A stretch of 45,856 nucleotides of DNA from Thalassospira sp. (GTDB taxonomy: Bacteria; Pseudomonadota; Alphaproteobacteria; Rhodospirillales; Thalassospiraceae). The stretch is taken from contig NZ_PAQR01000017.1 in assembly GCF_002709775.1 (NCBI RefSeq), forward strand, positions 1-45,856, given 5' to 3'. The notes under the pieces were generated by a model. It made no database searches and was not told the DNA's origin. It was given only the letters and a program-made list of their open reading frames with translations. Shown here one piece after another: positions 10,673 to 18,329 of the stretch (position 1 is its first letter; the number at the start of each line of letters is the position of its first letter). The translations under genes and the position numbers were made by a program.

Positions 10673-10945
10673 ATGGCGTCATTCACCTTTGTTTATGTGC
10701 TGCGCGAGCTGGATTTTGTGCCGGGGCAGGGCAAGGTCAAACTGCCCCGAACCTATGTTGGTTGGTCGACCGATGTTGAGGCGAGGCTTGCCACGCACAA
10801 TAGTGGCAAGGGTGCCAAGACGACGCGCGGGCGGCAGTGGGAGCTGGTTTATGTCGAACGCTTCCGCACCTTCGGGCAGGCAATGAGCCGGGAATGGCAT
10901 CTGAAACGCGATCGCAAGCTGCGCAAGATGCTGGCTGGCGGCTAG
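10673..10945 (+). CDS. GIY-YIG nuclease domain protein (YhbQ/Ssn-like)
   Basis: A 90-aa stand-alone GIY-YIG domain of the UPF0213/YhbQ type. FVYVLRE (5-11) and TYVGWSTD (27-34) correspond to the GIY and YIG strands. Arg38 in VEARLATHN is the likely catalytic arginine. HNSGKGAKTTRGR (42-54) and WELVY follow, and Glu73 in AMSREWHLKRDRKLRKML should be the metal-binding glutamate. Family members cut DNA; the Ssn subgroup is reported to cut single-stranded DNA at specific repeats and to affect natural transformation. I start at ATG 10673 because the domain begins immediately; an in-frame ATG at 10628 would add 15 basic residues. The palindrome directly upstream is its likely target. Confidence 0.85.
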   Translation: MASFTFVYVLRELDFVPGQGKVKLPRTYVGWSTDVEARLATHNSGKGAKTTRGRQWELVYVERFRTFGQAMSREWHLKRDRKLRKMLAGG

Positions 10946-11042
10946 GCCGGATGGGTTATGCCCAAATCAGCACTTGCATCATCGCGCCAAGTAACAGATA
11001 TGTGCTTGCAAATCACACCTTCAAACTAAGGGCTCATCGATC

Positions 11043-11390
11043 ATGGCATTCGTTCGCAAAAATCCGCTGAAACTCAACAAGCTGCAGCTGCGCACCCTTG
11101 TGCTGGCACAGGTGATTGCCAAGGACCCCAATTCCGGGAAGATCGATGAGGCAACCGGCGAAGCAACGCTTCTGCGCGTTCCGCATGCCCATGGCGACCA
11201 TGTTCATGTCGGCAAGTTCACCGTGGCGGCTCGTGATGCCAGCGGTTTTGAAAACCCGGCCGTCTGGGTTGCGCTGACTCGCAAAGGTCTGGTCAAGGAA
11301 GGCTATCCGGCCGCTATCGTCCTGACCAAGGAAGGCATGGAATATGATACCGGCCTTGGCGATCCTTTCCTTGAGGAAAGCGATCACTAG
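11043..11390 (+). CDS. Small conserved protein of unknown function with HGDHVHVG motif
   Basis: A 115-aa soluble protein I cannot assign to a named family, although its style is that of a protein conserved among related alphaproteobacteria. A basic N-terminus (KNPLKLNKLQLRTLVLAQ) is followed by HAHGDHVHVG (about 49-58), a cluster of four His and one Asp that could bind a metal. RDASGFENPAVWVALTRKGL comes next, and the C-terminus is acidic. There is no signal peptide. AAGGG lies some 10 nt upstream of the ATG. It stands alone, with a good terminator 45 bp after the stop. The codon pattern and clear ribosome-site/terminator framing make it a real gene. Confidence 0.75.
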   Translation: MAFVRKNPLKLNKLQLRTLVLAQVIAKDPNSGKIDEATGEATLLRVPHAHGDHVHVGKFTVAARDASGFENPAVWVALTRKGLVKEGYPAAIVLTKEGMEYDTGLGDPFLEESDH

Positions 11391-11433
11391 GATCGATTTC
11401 GATCCGGGCATGCCCGCGATCAATCAAGACATG

Positions 11434-11466
11434 AAAAAGCCCTGCACAAGCAGGGCTTTTGTTTTT
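11434..11466. terminator. Bidirectional Rho-independent terminator
   Basis: AAAAGCCCTG (11435-11444), a 6-nt loop and CAGGGCTTTT (11451-11460) form a 10-bp perfect stem followed by more T. It sits between the convergent 115-aa gene and the binding-protein gene and can serve both strands. Confidence 0.88.
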
Positions 11467-11488
11467 GGGATATGGCGAACCCGTCGGA

Positions 11489-12592
11489 TCAGTTGACCCG
11501 GATGAACTTGCCGTCCCGAATGGCCACGAAATAGATCGCCCGGTTGCCATCGCCAAAGGCATCAAACACCAGTTCCTGATGCAGCCCCTGTTGCGGGGGC
11601 AGGTTTGTCAGGGCGTCGGCCAGGGATTGTTCCGGATGTTTGGCGCGCATGGCGGCAAACAGAACCGTGGCCGCATCATAGGTCAGAACAGCGGTATAGC
11701 CCGGCTGATGGGCAAACATCGCACTGTAATCCTTGATGAATTGCTGGAAACGCGGGTTGGTGTCATAGCGATCATAGGCCTGCACAAGTTCCATGCCTTC
11801 GACCGCCGTACCGCCCAGTTCGATCAGGGCCTGTGATCCTGCCCATTCGGCTGCTGCCAGCGGGACATCAGGCGACAATTTGCGGATTTCATGCGCCATG
11901 GAGGCACCATCTCCGCTGTTGGTGATCAGGACAATTGCGTCAGGATCATCGGCAAGGAGCTGGTCGGCTGCATCGGCATGGGTAACGTTGTTAACATTGA
12001 TCCAGATTTTGGAAATGACCAACCCGTCCAGCGCATCAAATTCCAGAAGAAACTCGCGATACCAGCTGTCGGTAAAGGCCTGATTCTGACCATCAAGGGC
12101 AAGTGCAACGCGGGTAAGTCCAAGATCGATATAGCGCCTTGCATAGGCGCGTGCGTTTTCACGCGTCGTGGTATTCATGCGAAACAGGTTGTCACGAAAG
12201 CCGGCAAAGTCAGCCGCCGATATGGTTGGCGAGATGGTGACAACGCCAAGCTCGTTAATCACCGGCAGCATTGCCATACCGATCGAGCTAATGATCGGCC
12301 CGACGATGGCATCAACGCCAAGGCGCTTGAGTTCGCGGACATGGTTCTGGGCGGTTTCTGGGGTTTTCAGATCATCACGGGGAATGATTTCGACCATGCG
12401 GCCATTGATGCCGCCCTCGGTATTGACCTGCTGGGCGGCGAGTTTCAGGGCCTCAAGTGCATCGGTCCCTGCATCCGATCCGGGGCCGGACAATCCGGCG
12501 ATAAAGCCTATCTTGATCGGGCCTGTTTCTTCACAGGCAGCCAGCAAAAAGCATCCGACAAAGACAGCACATAAAAACCTGATGGACCGCAT
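11489..12592 (-). CDS. LivK-like periplasmic binding lipoprotein (branched-chain amino-acid ABC type)
   Basis: A 367-aa type I periplasmic binding protein (Peripla_BP_6/Leu-Ile-Val family). The N-terminus MRSIRFLCAVFVGCFLLAAC is a lipoprotein signal with lipobox LLAAC, so the mature protein is lipid-anchored at Cys20. IKIGFIAGLSGPGSDAG starts the first lobe, GGINGRMVEIIPRDD is characteristic of the family, and VDAIVGPIISS follows. The ligand is probably an amino acid or amide, but no permease or ATPase gene is nearby, so it may serve a distant transporter or a signalling protein. I start at ATG 12592, with AAGGA upstream; the longer frame to 12802 would bury the signal peptide 70 residues in. 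Confidence 0.85.
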   Translation of the reverse strand: MRSIRFLCAVFVGCFLLAACEETGPIKIGFIAGLSGPGSDAGTDALEALKLAAQQVNTEGGINGRMVEIIPRDDLKTPETAQNHVRELKRLGVDAIVGPIISSIGMAMLPVINELGVVTISPTISAADFAGFRDNLFRMNTTTRENARAYARRYIDLGLTRVALALDGQNQAFTDSWYREFLLEFDALDGLVISKIWINVNNVTHADAADQLLADDPDAIVLITNSGDGASMAHEIRKLSPDVPLAAAEWAGSQALIELGGTAVEGMELVQAYDRYDTNPRFQQFIKDYSAMFAHQPGYTAVLTYDAATVLFAAMRAKHPEQSLADALTNLPPQQGLHQELVFDAFGDGNRAIYFVAIRDGKFIRVN

Positions 12593-12747
12593 GATATTCC
12601 TTGCAGCTTTCTCGTGTGGCCAGAAATCATGGCCCATCGACGTTTGTATTATTCTAACCTGTCCGTATGTACAGGATTTTTCGACGATTTCGATATGGCT
12701 GTTTTTTGTACGCGTTTCAAGCGGTTGATTTCGTGATCTTTGCACGA

Positions 12748-13386
12748 TTAACCAAAGTCGCGTCTGGCCTGCAGCACCCGGCCTGCGGTGGTCAGCAGGC
12801 ATAAAGCTCCGAAAATCGCAGCGATATTGTCAAACAAGGCCGGGAAAATGCAAATGAGACATAAGACCAGTATGGTCTCGCTGCCTTCGGTAATGCCGGT
12901 CAGGTAATAGAAGCTTTTCTTGCCTTGGGCGTCATTGTCACTGCGGCCCAGTTTGGCGGCAATAATGGCATAGGCCAGAAAACTCGACCCCGTGCCGACA
13001 AAACAGAAAATCAGAAATGCCGCCATAAGCGCATGTTCCGGTCGCCCGATAGCAAAGGCCAGAATGATGCCCGAATAAAACAGAAAGTCCGAGACGATAT
13101 CGTAATAACCGCCCAGATCGCTCTCCTGACTTTTCGCACCCGGATGGCGTGATCGGGGCACGGCATGCCGCGCAACCGCCCCATCAAGCCCATCCATCAA
13201 CCGTGACGCCAGGATCAGGGCAAGGGCCGCGTAATCTAGTTTGAGCACAAGGCAGGCAGCGGCGAGGAGACCAAGGAAAAAGCCGACACCCGTGATCATG
13301 TTGGGCGTAATGCCCGTGCCCGAAAGTGTTCGCGCAATCGCATTTAATGGCACATCAATCAGCGGGCGCAGGCGGGCATCAAACAT
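12748..13386 (-). CDS. CDP-alcohol phosphatidyltransferase family membrane enzyme
   Basis: Integral membrane enzyme that transfers a phosphatidyl group from a CDP-linked donor to an alcohol in lipid synthesis; the exact alcohol is not evident. The 212-aa protein has about five to six hydrophobic segments (30-60, 100-120, 122-145, 165-205). The family motif DG-xx-AR is present as Asp68-Gly69-Ala-Val-Ala72-Arg73, and G-xxx-D-xxx-D as Gly92, Asp96 and Asp100. The stretch between the two halves is 18 residues instead of the usual 8, so roughly 10 extra residues (around 77-88, rich in R, H, S, K) are inserted in the loop beside the active site. All metal-binding aspartates remain, so activity is likely. 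Confidence 0.85.
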   Translation of the reverse strand: MFDARLRPLIDVPLNAIARTLSGTGITPNMITGVGFFLGLLAAACLVLKLDYAALALILASRLMDGLDGAVARHAVPRSRHPGAKSQESDLGGYYDIVSDFLFYSGIILAFAIGRPEHALMAAFLIFCFVGTGSSFLAYAIIAAKLGRSDNDAQGKKSFYYLTGITEGSETILVLCLICIFPALFDNIAAIFGALCLLTTAGRVLQARRDFG

Positions 13387-13502
13387 TGGGCGGATCCATT
13401 TAACATGTTGAGATGGCGACTATAAGCCGAACCCCAATCAAATGAAAATCACCACTTTGTTTGTTGCCGACCTGCCCTTGATCAGCCGGTTATGACGAAT
13501 GA

Positions 13503-14213
13503 TCAGGGGCGCAGGTCTTCAAGGCGTTTGCGCTGCTGGCCTGCATCATCAAAGTTGTCCGGGGCGAGCCAGGCTTCAAACGCAGCACGGATGGCGGGCC
13601 ATTCTTCAGATGTGATGGAAAACCATGCGGTGTCGCGGTTGCGTCCCTTATAGACCAAATGATTGCGAAACGTACCTTCATAGGTAAAGCCATAGCGGGC
13701 CGCAGCTGCGCGCGACGGGGCATTCTGATCGTCGCATTTCCATTCATAACGGCGATAACCCAGCTCATCAAAGGCCCGCTTCATCATCAGATACGTCGCC
13801 TCTGTCCCGCCAATGGTCTGCGATAGAGCCGGGGCATAGTTGATATTGCCGACTTCCACCACGCCATTTTTTTGATCAATCCGCATGAAGGCAGCAACGC
13901 CAACGGCTGTGTTGGTGGCCTTGTCGATGATAGCGTGAAGCATCGGGTCATCGCTGGCAGTCATGCTTTCAAGCCATGCCTTGTAAGCATCGAAATCCGT
14001 GAACGGCCCGGTCGGAAGATAGGTAAAGCGTGACCCGTCGGATGCCTTGCTGTTGGCGTCAAAAAGCTGCTGTGCATCGCGTGCAACATCAAGCGGGCGT
14101 ACGATGACGTGGGAGCCGGTCATGTCGCTGCGCGGTGGGAAGGCACATCCGGTCCAATTTTCAACCGGGTGGCCGACGGGTTTGCCAAATTGGTCTTTGT
14201 GGGGCGTGGTCAT
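13503..14213 (-). CDS. GNAT N-acetyltransferase (RimJ/RimL-like)
   Basis: A 236-aa acetyltransferase of the RimJ/RimL type. A long N-terminal segment (TTPHKDQFGKPVG to about residue 35) precedes the GNAT core. RPLDVARDAQQLFDA starts the domain, VGVAAFMRID and VEVGNINYAPALSQTIGGTEA (about 115-145) form the central strands and acetyl-CoA-facing loop, and YRRYEWKCDDQNAPSRAAAARYGF (about 162-185) is the RimL-like C-terminal motif. The substrate, protein N-terminus or small amine, cannot be told. The start at ATG 14213 is chosen because AGGAAG lies 7 nt upstream; the frame stays open to 14408 without a good site. Confidence 0.87.
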   Translation of the reverse strand: MTTPHKDQFGKPVGHPVENWTGCAFPPRSDMTGSHVIVRPLDVARDAQQLFDANSKASDGSRFTYLPTGPFTDFDAYKAWLESMTASDDPMLHAIIDKATNTAVGVAAFMRIDQKNGVVEVGNINYAPALSQTIGGTEATYLMMKRAFDELGYRRYEWKCDDQNAPSRAAAARYGFTYEGTFRNHLVYKGRNRDTAWFSITSEEWPAIRAAFEAWLAPDNFDDAGQQRKRLEDLRP

Positions 14214-14544
14214 GGGCGGGCTTCCTGTTAATACGATGTTTGGTCGACAGGGTGACCGGAATTGGTTCTGTATTCTAGAGCCAGTTTTGCAAATATAACC
14301 GGGCCAATTTAGTAATCCGAAGAAAGGTAAGGTTTGCTGTCTTTCGCGGTAAAGACAGGAGCTTTGAGGGCGTTTTGCCGGATCGTCAAGCCACGGGAAA
14401 AGAACCAATTCGTCCCGGATCGGACGTTCTGGTGGGGTGGGCTGCTGTTCTTGTTGCGGGCTTGCCGGTTCTATCTTATTGTATAGACAGGGAGAGATGG
14501 CCTAAATCAATGGTTTAGATCGTTTGTGATCGCTTGCTAGGAGC
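14214..14544. other. 331-bp divergent intergenic region between GNAT and AraC genes
   Basis: No credible gene is seen. The left part may be transcribed as the GNAT leader. The right end contains a plausible promoter for the AraC gene, listed separately. A short TCTTTCGCGGTAAAGA near 14340-14355 is a weak imperfect palindrome that I do not interpret. Confidence 0.45.
14454..14482 (+). promoter_or_regulatory. Possible sigma-70 promoter of the AraC gene
   Basis: TTGCGG-N17-TATTGT. Initiation near 14489 would give a leader of about 56 nt before the ATG at 14545. The -10 box is only a moderate match. Confidence 0.3.
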
Positions 14545-15534
14545 ATGGCACAGCGTATGGCATTGCATTCAAAGTTTACTGTAATTCGGTCGAAGGATCT
14601 GGCCGAATTACAGGACGTTGTTTCCGATTTTTCCTCCCCGGTGCAACTCAGGATCAATCGAAAGGGTGACGAGATTGATGCCGATATGGCGCTTGCCATG
14701 ATCGGGGATCAGCCATTTTTGCATGGCACCTTTGGGACCGCCCGTGTTGATTGGCAGTCCGCCGGGGAAAGCAATGACACGATGGTGCTGTTTGTCCCGA
14801 CAGAAGGCTGGGGTGAAATCACCCATCTTGGCCGGACGTGGGAACTGACAACCGGGCAGGGGATGATGCGCGATCTGGGGATCGAGGCAACCGCCTATCA
14901 GGAACAGTTTTATTCCTATGTCCTGCCTTTTTCCAAAACGCGGATCCGCGAACATGCCAAAAGCCTTGGCGGCGATCATCTGGGGCTTTTCCCGGTCGAG
15001 TTTGATCCGGTCGCGGATTTTACGACCCCGGGCGGTCAGCTGATCGCGCAATATATGGACTTTCTGGCCAATTCGCTTAATCACGGATTGATGGATCAAA
15101 ACAATACGCTGGTGAACTCGCAAGCCCGTGACCTGTTGCTGACCCAGATCCTGACCCAGTTGAAAAGCAACGTGCAGGACCTTCTGACGGGGCAGGGGGT
15201 TTCGCGTGTTGTCCCGCGTTATGTCAAACGTGCGCAGGAATACATCCATGCCAACCCGTCCGAGACCCTTGATATGGTTTCACTGTCGGAAACTGCGGGC
15301 TGTAGCTACCGGACCTTGCAGCGTGGGTTCGTTGATGCCTTTGGCCTGACGCCGCGACAATATATCCGCAAGGTTCGCCTGCAGCTTGTCCGTAATGACC
15401 TGATGTCGAGTGATGGCACGGTGCCTATTGCGACCATTGCCCGGCGATGGGGGTTTGCGCATATGGGGCGTTTCGCACAGGAATATGCACAAGAATTTGG
15501 CGAGCGCCCGACGGAAACTGCACGTCAGGGTTAG
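14545..15534 (+). CDS. AraC-family transcriptional regulator
   Basis: A 329-aa regulator. Residues 1-210 resemble the AraC_binding_2-type sensory region, and 225-325 form the AraC/XylS DNA-binding domain with two helix-turn-helix units (SLSETAGCSYRTLQRGF at about 245-261 and IATIARRWGFAHMGRFAQEY at about 295-314). The PRQYIRKVRLQLVRNDL linker is typical. An AGGAG lies only one base before the ATG at 14545, so the ATG at 14557 is a possible alternative start. It lies 196 bp upstream of, and in line with, the tectonin/secretin locus and is the obvious candidate for its regulator. The inducer is unknown. Confidence 0.9.
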   Translation: MAQRMALHSKFTVIRSKDLAELQDVVSDFSSPVQLRINRKGDEIDADMALAMIGDQPFLHGTFGTARVDWQSAGESNDTMVLFVPTEGWGEITHLGRTWELTTGQGMMRDLGIEATAYQEQFYSYVLPFSKTRIREHAKSLGGDHLGLFPVEFDPVADFTTPGGQLIAQYMDFLANSLNHGLMDQNNTLVNSQARDLLLTQILTQLKSNVQDLLTGQGVSRVVPRYVKRAQEYIHANPSETLDMVSLSETAGCSYRTLQRGFVDAFGLTPRQYIRKVRLQLVRNDLMSSDGTVPIATIARRWGFAHMGRFAQEYAQEFGERPTETARQG

Positions 15535-15730
15535 GTGGGAATATCCATCTTCGGACACCGCTATCCACTTCACGACAAAAAAGAAACGTCACGTAAATCG
15601 GCGATTGTCTGACGGGCGGTCATTACCTAAAGCACGTCATGGCAGGCGCTGAAAAATCTTTTAAATCGGTCTCTTATGAACCGTTCCCGAGCGGCTGCTA
15701 TTGACGAACTGCAGTGGTAAGGAACGAGCA

Positions 15731-18181
15731 ATGGCTTATCTGGTCTGGCAGTCGAAGCGATACACAGGTCTTTTCCTGGCCGGTATCTTCGCACTGCTAT
15801 TCTTTTCGCATATCAATACGGCCCAGGCCCAAAACTATCAAACGCAACGCGGTGCAATCACCAGTAACGCGAAATGTGGCGCGGCTGATCTTTTCACCGG
15901 AAAGCTTCTGGAGCCTTGCGGGTTTGAAAAGGCAACAAAGATCGGTCAGGCCAAAGGTGAATGTCCGCCCGGCTCATTTTTCGATGTCGGACTTTGGGCC
16001 TGCTTCACTTGTCCGTCGGGCTTTAACCGTACGGCCAATGCGGTTGATTCCCATGTCGCTTGCTCCAAGGCAGTAAACCCGCCGCAGTTTCTTTCTGCAA
16101 GCCGTGTTTCATCCCACAATACCTGCCCTGCGGGCAGTGTTAACGATCCGCGCAATGGCGGCGAATGCTGGAAATGCCCGTCAGGCTACAGCCGTACCAT
16201 GTCGTCGGTTGATGCCTGGGATGCGTGTGGCAAAGTATTCGCAACCGCGCGTTCTGCAGAATTTTTGGGGTCGGTTTGCCCAAGCGGCACCTTCGCCGAT
16301 CCGAATGGCGGTTGCTATAGCTGCCCGGAAAACTCCATCCGTACCTGGGAAGCGGTTACCCATCCGAAAGCATGTGTTCGTAACGAACTTCTGACAGCTG
16401 CCAATAAGGAAGCCGCGCTGACCTGTAACCCGGGCGAGCATTTCGACTTCATTGATGGCGGGACTTGCTGGACCTGCCCGGAAGGTTCCGTGCGTACCGC
16501 AGGCCATGTCAAAGCAAACGATGCTTGCGAATTCTTGACCATGCGCTGGGAAGGTACACCACGTACGACCAATGGTCTGTTCGCAATCCCCGGCGGCATG
16601 GAGATCGCAGCAGATGTTCTGAGCACGCCGAATGCAGTTGAAAGCGTGATCCGTCGCTATATGGAAGCGCAGAAAATCACCGATGAATCCTACTTCACCG
16701 AAGCCATGCAGGTCATCCGCGAAACGCCCGAAGACTCGCCAGCCCTTCTTGTCGCGGTCTATGAACGGATTGTAAACATTATCACCAAGGGGCCCAAAAC
16801 CAACTACGAACGCGATTTCCTTGGATATTTTGCGGTTTATATTCAGCAAACCCGCCAACTGACCGCAACGGAAATGAGCCGTTCGTGGGATAGCTGGAAG
16901 CGTGGTGTGGAGCTGCGCGCAGGTGCCAACAACATGCGCACAAACATGGCGCGTCTTTATGACGTAGGCTACAAGCCGCCATCGGTTGAAACACTCGTCA
17001 GTTCATCAATGCATTTGGCACCGAGCGCCGTGATCACTCTTGGCTATGCATCCTTGATAGGTGTGGAGTCCGTTTCTTCCGGCTTCAAGAGCGCAGCTGC
17101 AGGTCTTGCCAAACAGATATTGCCTTATGCCTTCAAAAAGGTAACCGGGTATGTTGGCATAATGTCCAAAAGCTTTGCGCTTCCCTTCATTGCCGTCACG
17201 GTCGCTGCGATTGTGACAAGTATTGCTGCCGAAAACACCGGTGAAATGATCAAGCAGGAAGCTCTTGTTCATGATGCGCAGGAAATCGCCAAACGCCCGG
17301 TCAATCTGGCTTTGATGTTGCAACGTCCAACTACCAAGAATGAGCTGGTTACGAACTGGGCGCTGATGACCCAGGAACAGATCAAGCCGAACCAGGTGCA
17401 GTGGGCGTCCCTGATGAAGGATGTTGCCAAGGCATCCCCGACTGTGATGGGGACGAAATGGGTCGACTACAACCAGACGGCGCGGGATATCGCAATTTCG
17501 TCGGATGGTTCGGTTTTCATTCTTTCTGACTTGTTGCTTAACCGTCATCAGACTGTAGATGGTGGCTTAATCACATTCCGTGATGTTGCAGAGGCAGATG
17601 AAGCTTCCCGGGTCATGATGTTCAACGACCAGACCGAAAAGTTCGAGCACATCTCTGGTCTGGCGGCCAAACGTATTGCCGTTGCCGGCAATGTTCTTTG
17701 GGGCATCAATGATGAGGGGCAGACCTTCTATGCCTATGGCAACAGTCCGCCCTATCGCATCAACGTCATCCAGAGCACAAATGCAGTCGACATCGCTGCT
17801 GCCGATGGCAACATCTGGATGCTTGATGATAAAGGGACGATTTATCGCCTTATCAGCAACCGCTGGATGCGCCAGTCCGGACAGGCGACCAGCCTTGATG
17901 TGGCAAGCGACAATCAGGTCTGGGCCGTCAATGCCAACAAGGAAATCTGGATGCTTGATGACAACAGATGGCAACGCATGAGCGGTGCCGCAACGGACGT
18001 TGCCGTCTTCCAGTCCGGTTTGAGCTACGTCGTTGGTACGGATGGCAAAGTCTATGCCTATCAGGCTGACACCAAAAACTGGGCGGCGAAGGGCAATAAC
18101 GGCGATGCTGCCCGGGTTGCTGCGGGTGGAAACCAGCTTTGGCGTATCACGAAAGCAGGTAAAGCGTCGCATTGGCGCTAA
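15731..18181 (+). CDS. Exported Cys-repeat protein with C-terminal tectonin-like beta-propeller
   Basis: A 816-aa exported protein without a family name I know. A signal peptide ends after AQA (about residue 33). Four repeats of about 45 residues follow (about 78-267), each with C-P-x-G, an aspartate-rich turn, C-x-x-C-P, a conserved R-T and a final C, recalling EGF- or TNFR-like disulfide modules. A helical middle region holds one hydrophobic segment (about 480-501), which may span a membrane. From about 575 to the end, repeats with the pattern D-I-A, D/N-G, W-x-(L/V) and G-x-I/V-Y form a tectonin-like propeller of about five to six blades. I start at ATG 15731, with AAGGA 7 nt upstream, rather than TTG 15701. 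A weak TTGTCT-N17-TAAAGC lies at 15605-15633. It is first of three co-directional genes. Confidence 0.85.
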   Translation: MAYLVWQSKRYTGLFLAGIFALLFFSHINTAQAQNYQTQRGAITSNAKCGAADLFTGKLLEPCGFEKATKIGQAKGECPPGSFFDVGLWACFTCPSGFNRTANAVDSHVACSKAVNPPQFLSASRVSSHNTCPAGSVNDPRNGGECWKCPSGYSRTMSSVDAWDACGKVFATARSAEFLGSVCPSGTFADPNGGCYSCPENSIRTWEAVTHPKACVRNELLTAANKEAALTCNPGEHFDFIDGGTCWTCPEGSVRTAGHVKANDACEFLTMRWEGTPRTTNGLFAIPGGMEIAADVLSTPNAVESVIRRYMEAQKITDESYFTEAMQVIRETPEDSPALLVAVYERIVNIITKGPKTNYERDFLGYFAVYIQQTRQLTATEMSRSWDSWKRGVELRAGANNMRTNMARLYDVGYKPPSVETLVSSSMHLAPSAVITLGYASLIGVESVSSGFKSAAAGLAKQILPYAFKKVTGYVGIMSKSFALPFIAVTVAAIVTSIAAENTGEMIKQEALVHDAQEIAKRPVNLALMLQRPTTKNELVTNWALMTQEQIKPNQVQWASLMKDVAKASPTVMGTKWVDYNQTARDIAISSDGSVFILSDLLLNRHQTVDGGLITFRDVAEADEASRVMMFNDQTEKFEHISGLAAKRIAVAGNVLWGINDEGQTFYAYGNSPPYRINVIQSTNAVDIAAADGNIWMLDDKGTIYRLISNRWMRQSGQATSLDVASDNQVWAVNANKEIWMLDDNRWQRMSGAATDVAVFQSGLSYVVGTDGKVYAYQADTKNWAAKGNNGDAARVAAGGNQLWRITKAGKASHWR

Positions 18182-18192
18182 ACCCTGATCTG

Positions 18193-18245
18193 AAAAAGGG
18201 GGCACGTTTTGGCGTTGCCCCCTTTCTTCCTTGTTTCCTTTCTTT
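18193..18245 (+). terminator. Terminator or attenuator between the first tectonin gene and the secretin gene
   Basis: AAAGGGGGCA (18195-18204) pairs with TGCCCCCTTT (18216-18225) and is followed by a T-rich stretch (TTTCTTCCTTGTTTCC). A strong stem inside an otherwise operon-like locus suggests that only part of the transcription passes on, or that the secretin gene has its own promoter in the following 85 bp. Confidence 0.8.
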
Positions 18246-18329
18246 TCCCACGCGGAAAACCACTGTTTTGAAATGACGGGATGCATCGCTTTGTTTTGGC
18301 GATGATTGGTCCCCAAAGGCTTTACGGAC

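Noticed and set aside
12593..12802. 70-residue N-terminal extension of the LivK-like protein
   Set aside because: It would put the lipoprotein signal at residue 71; the ATG at 12592 has a ribosome site and begins the signal directly.
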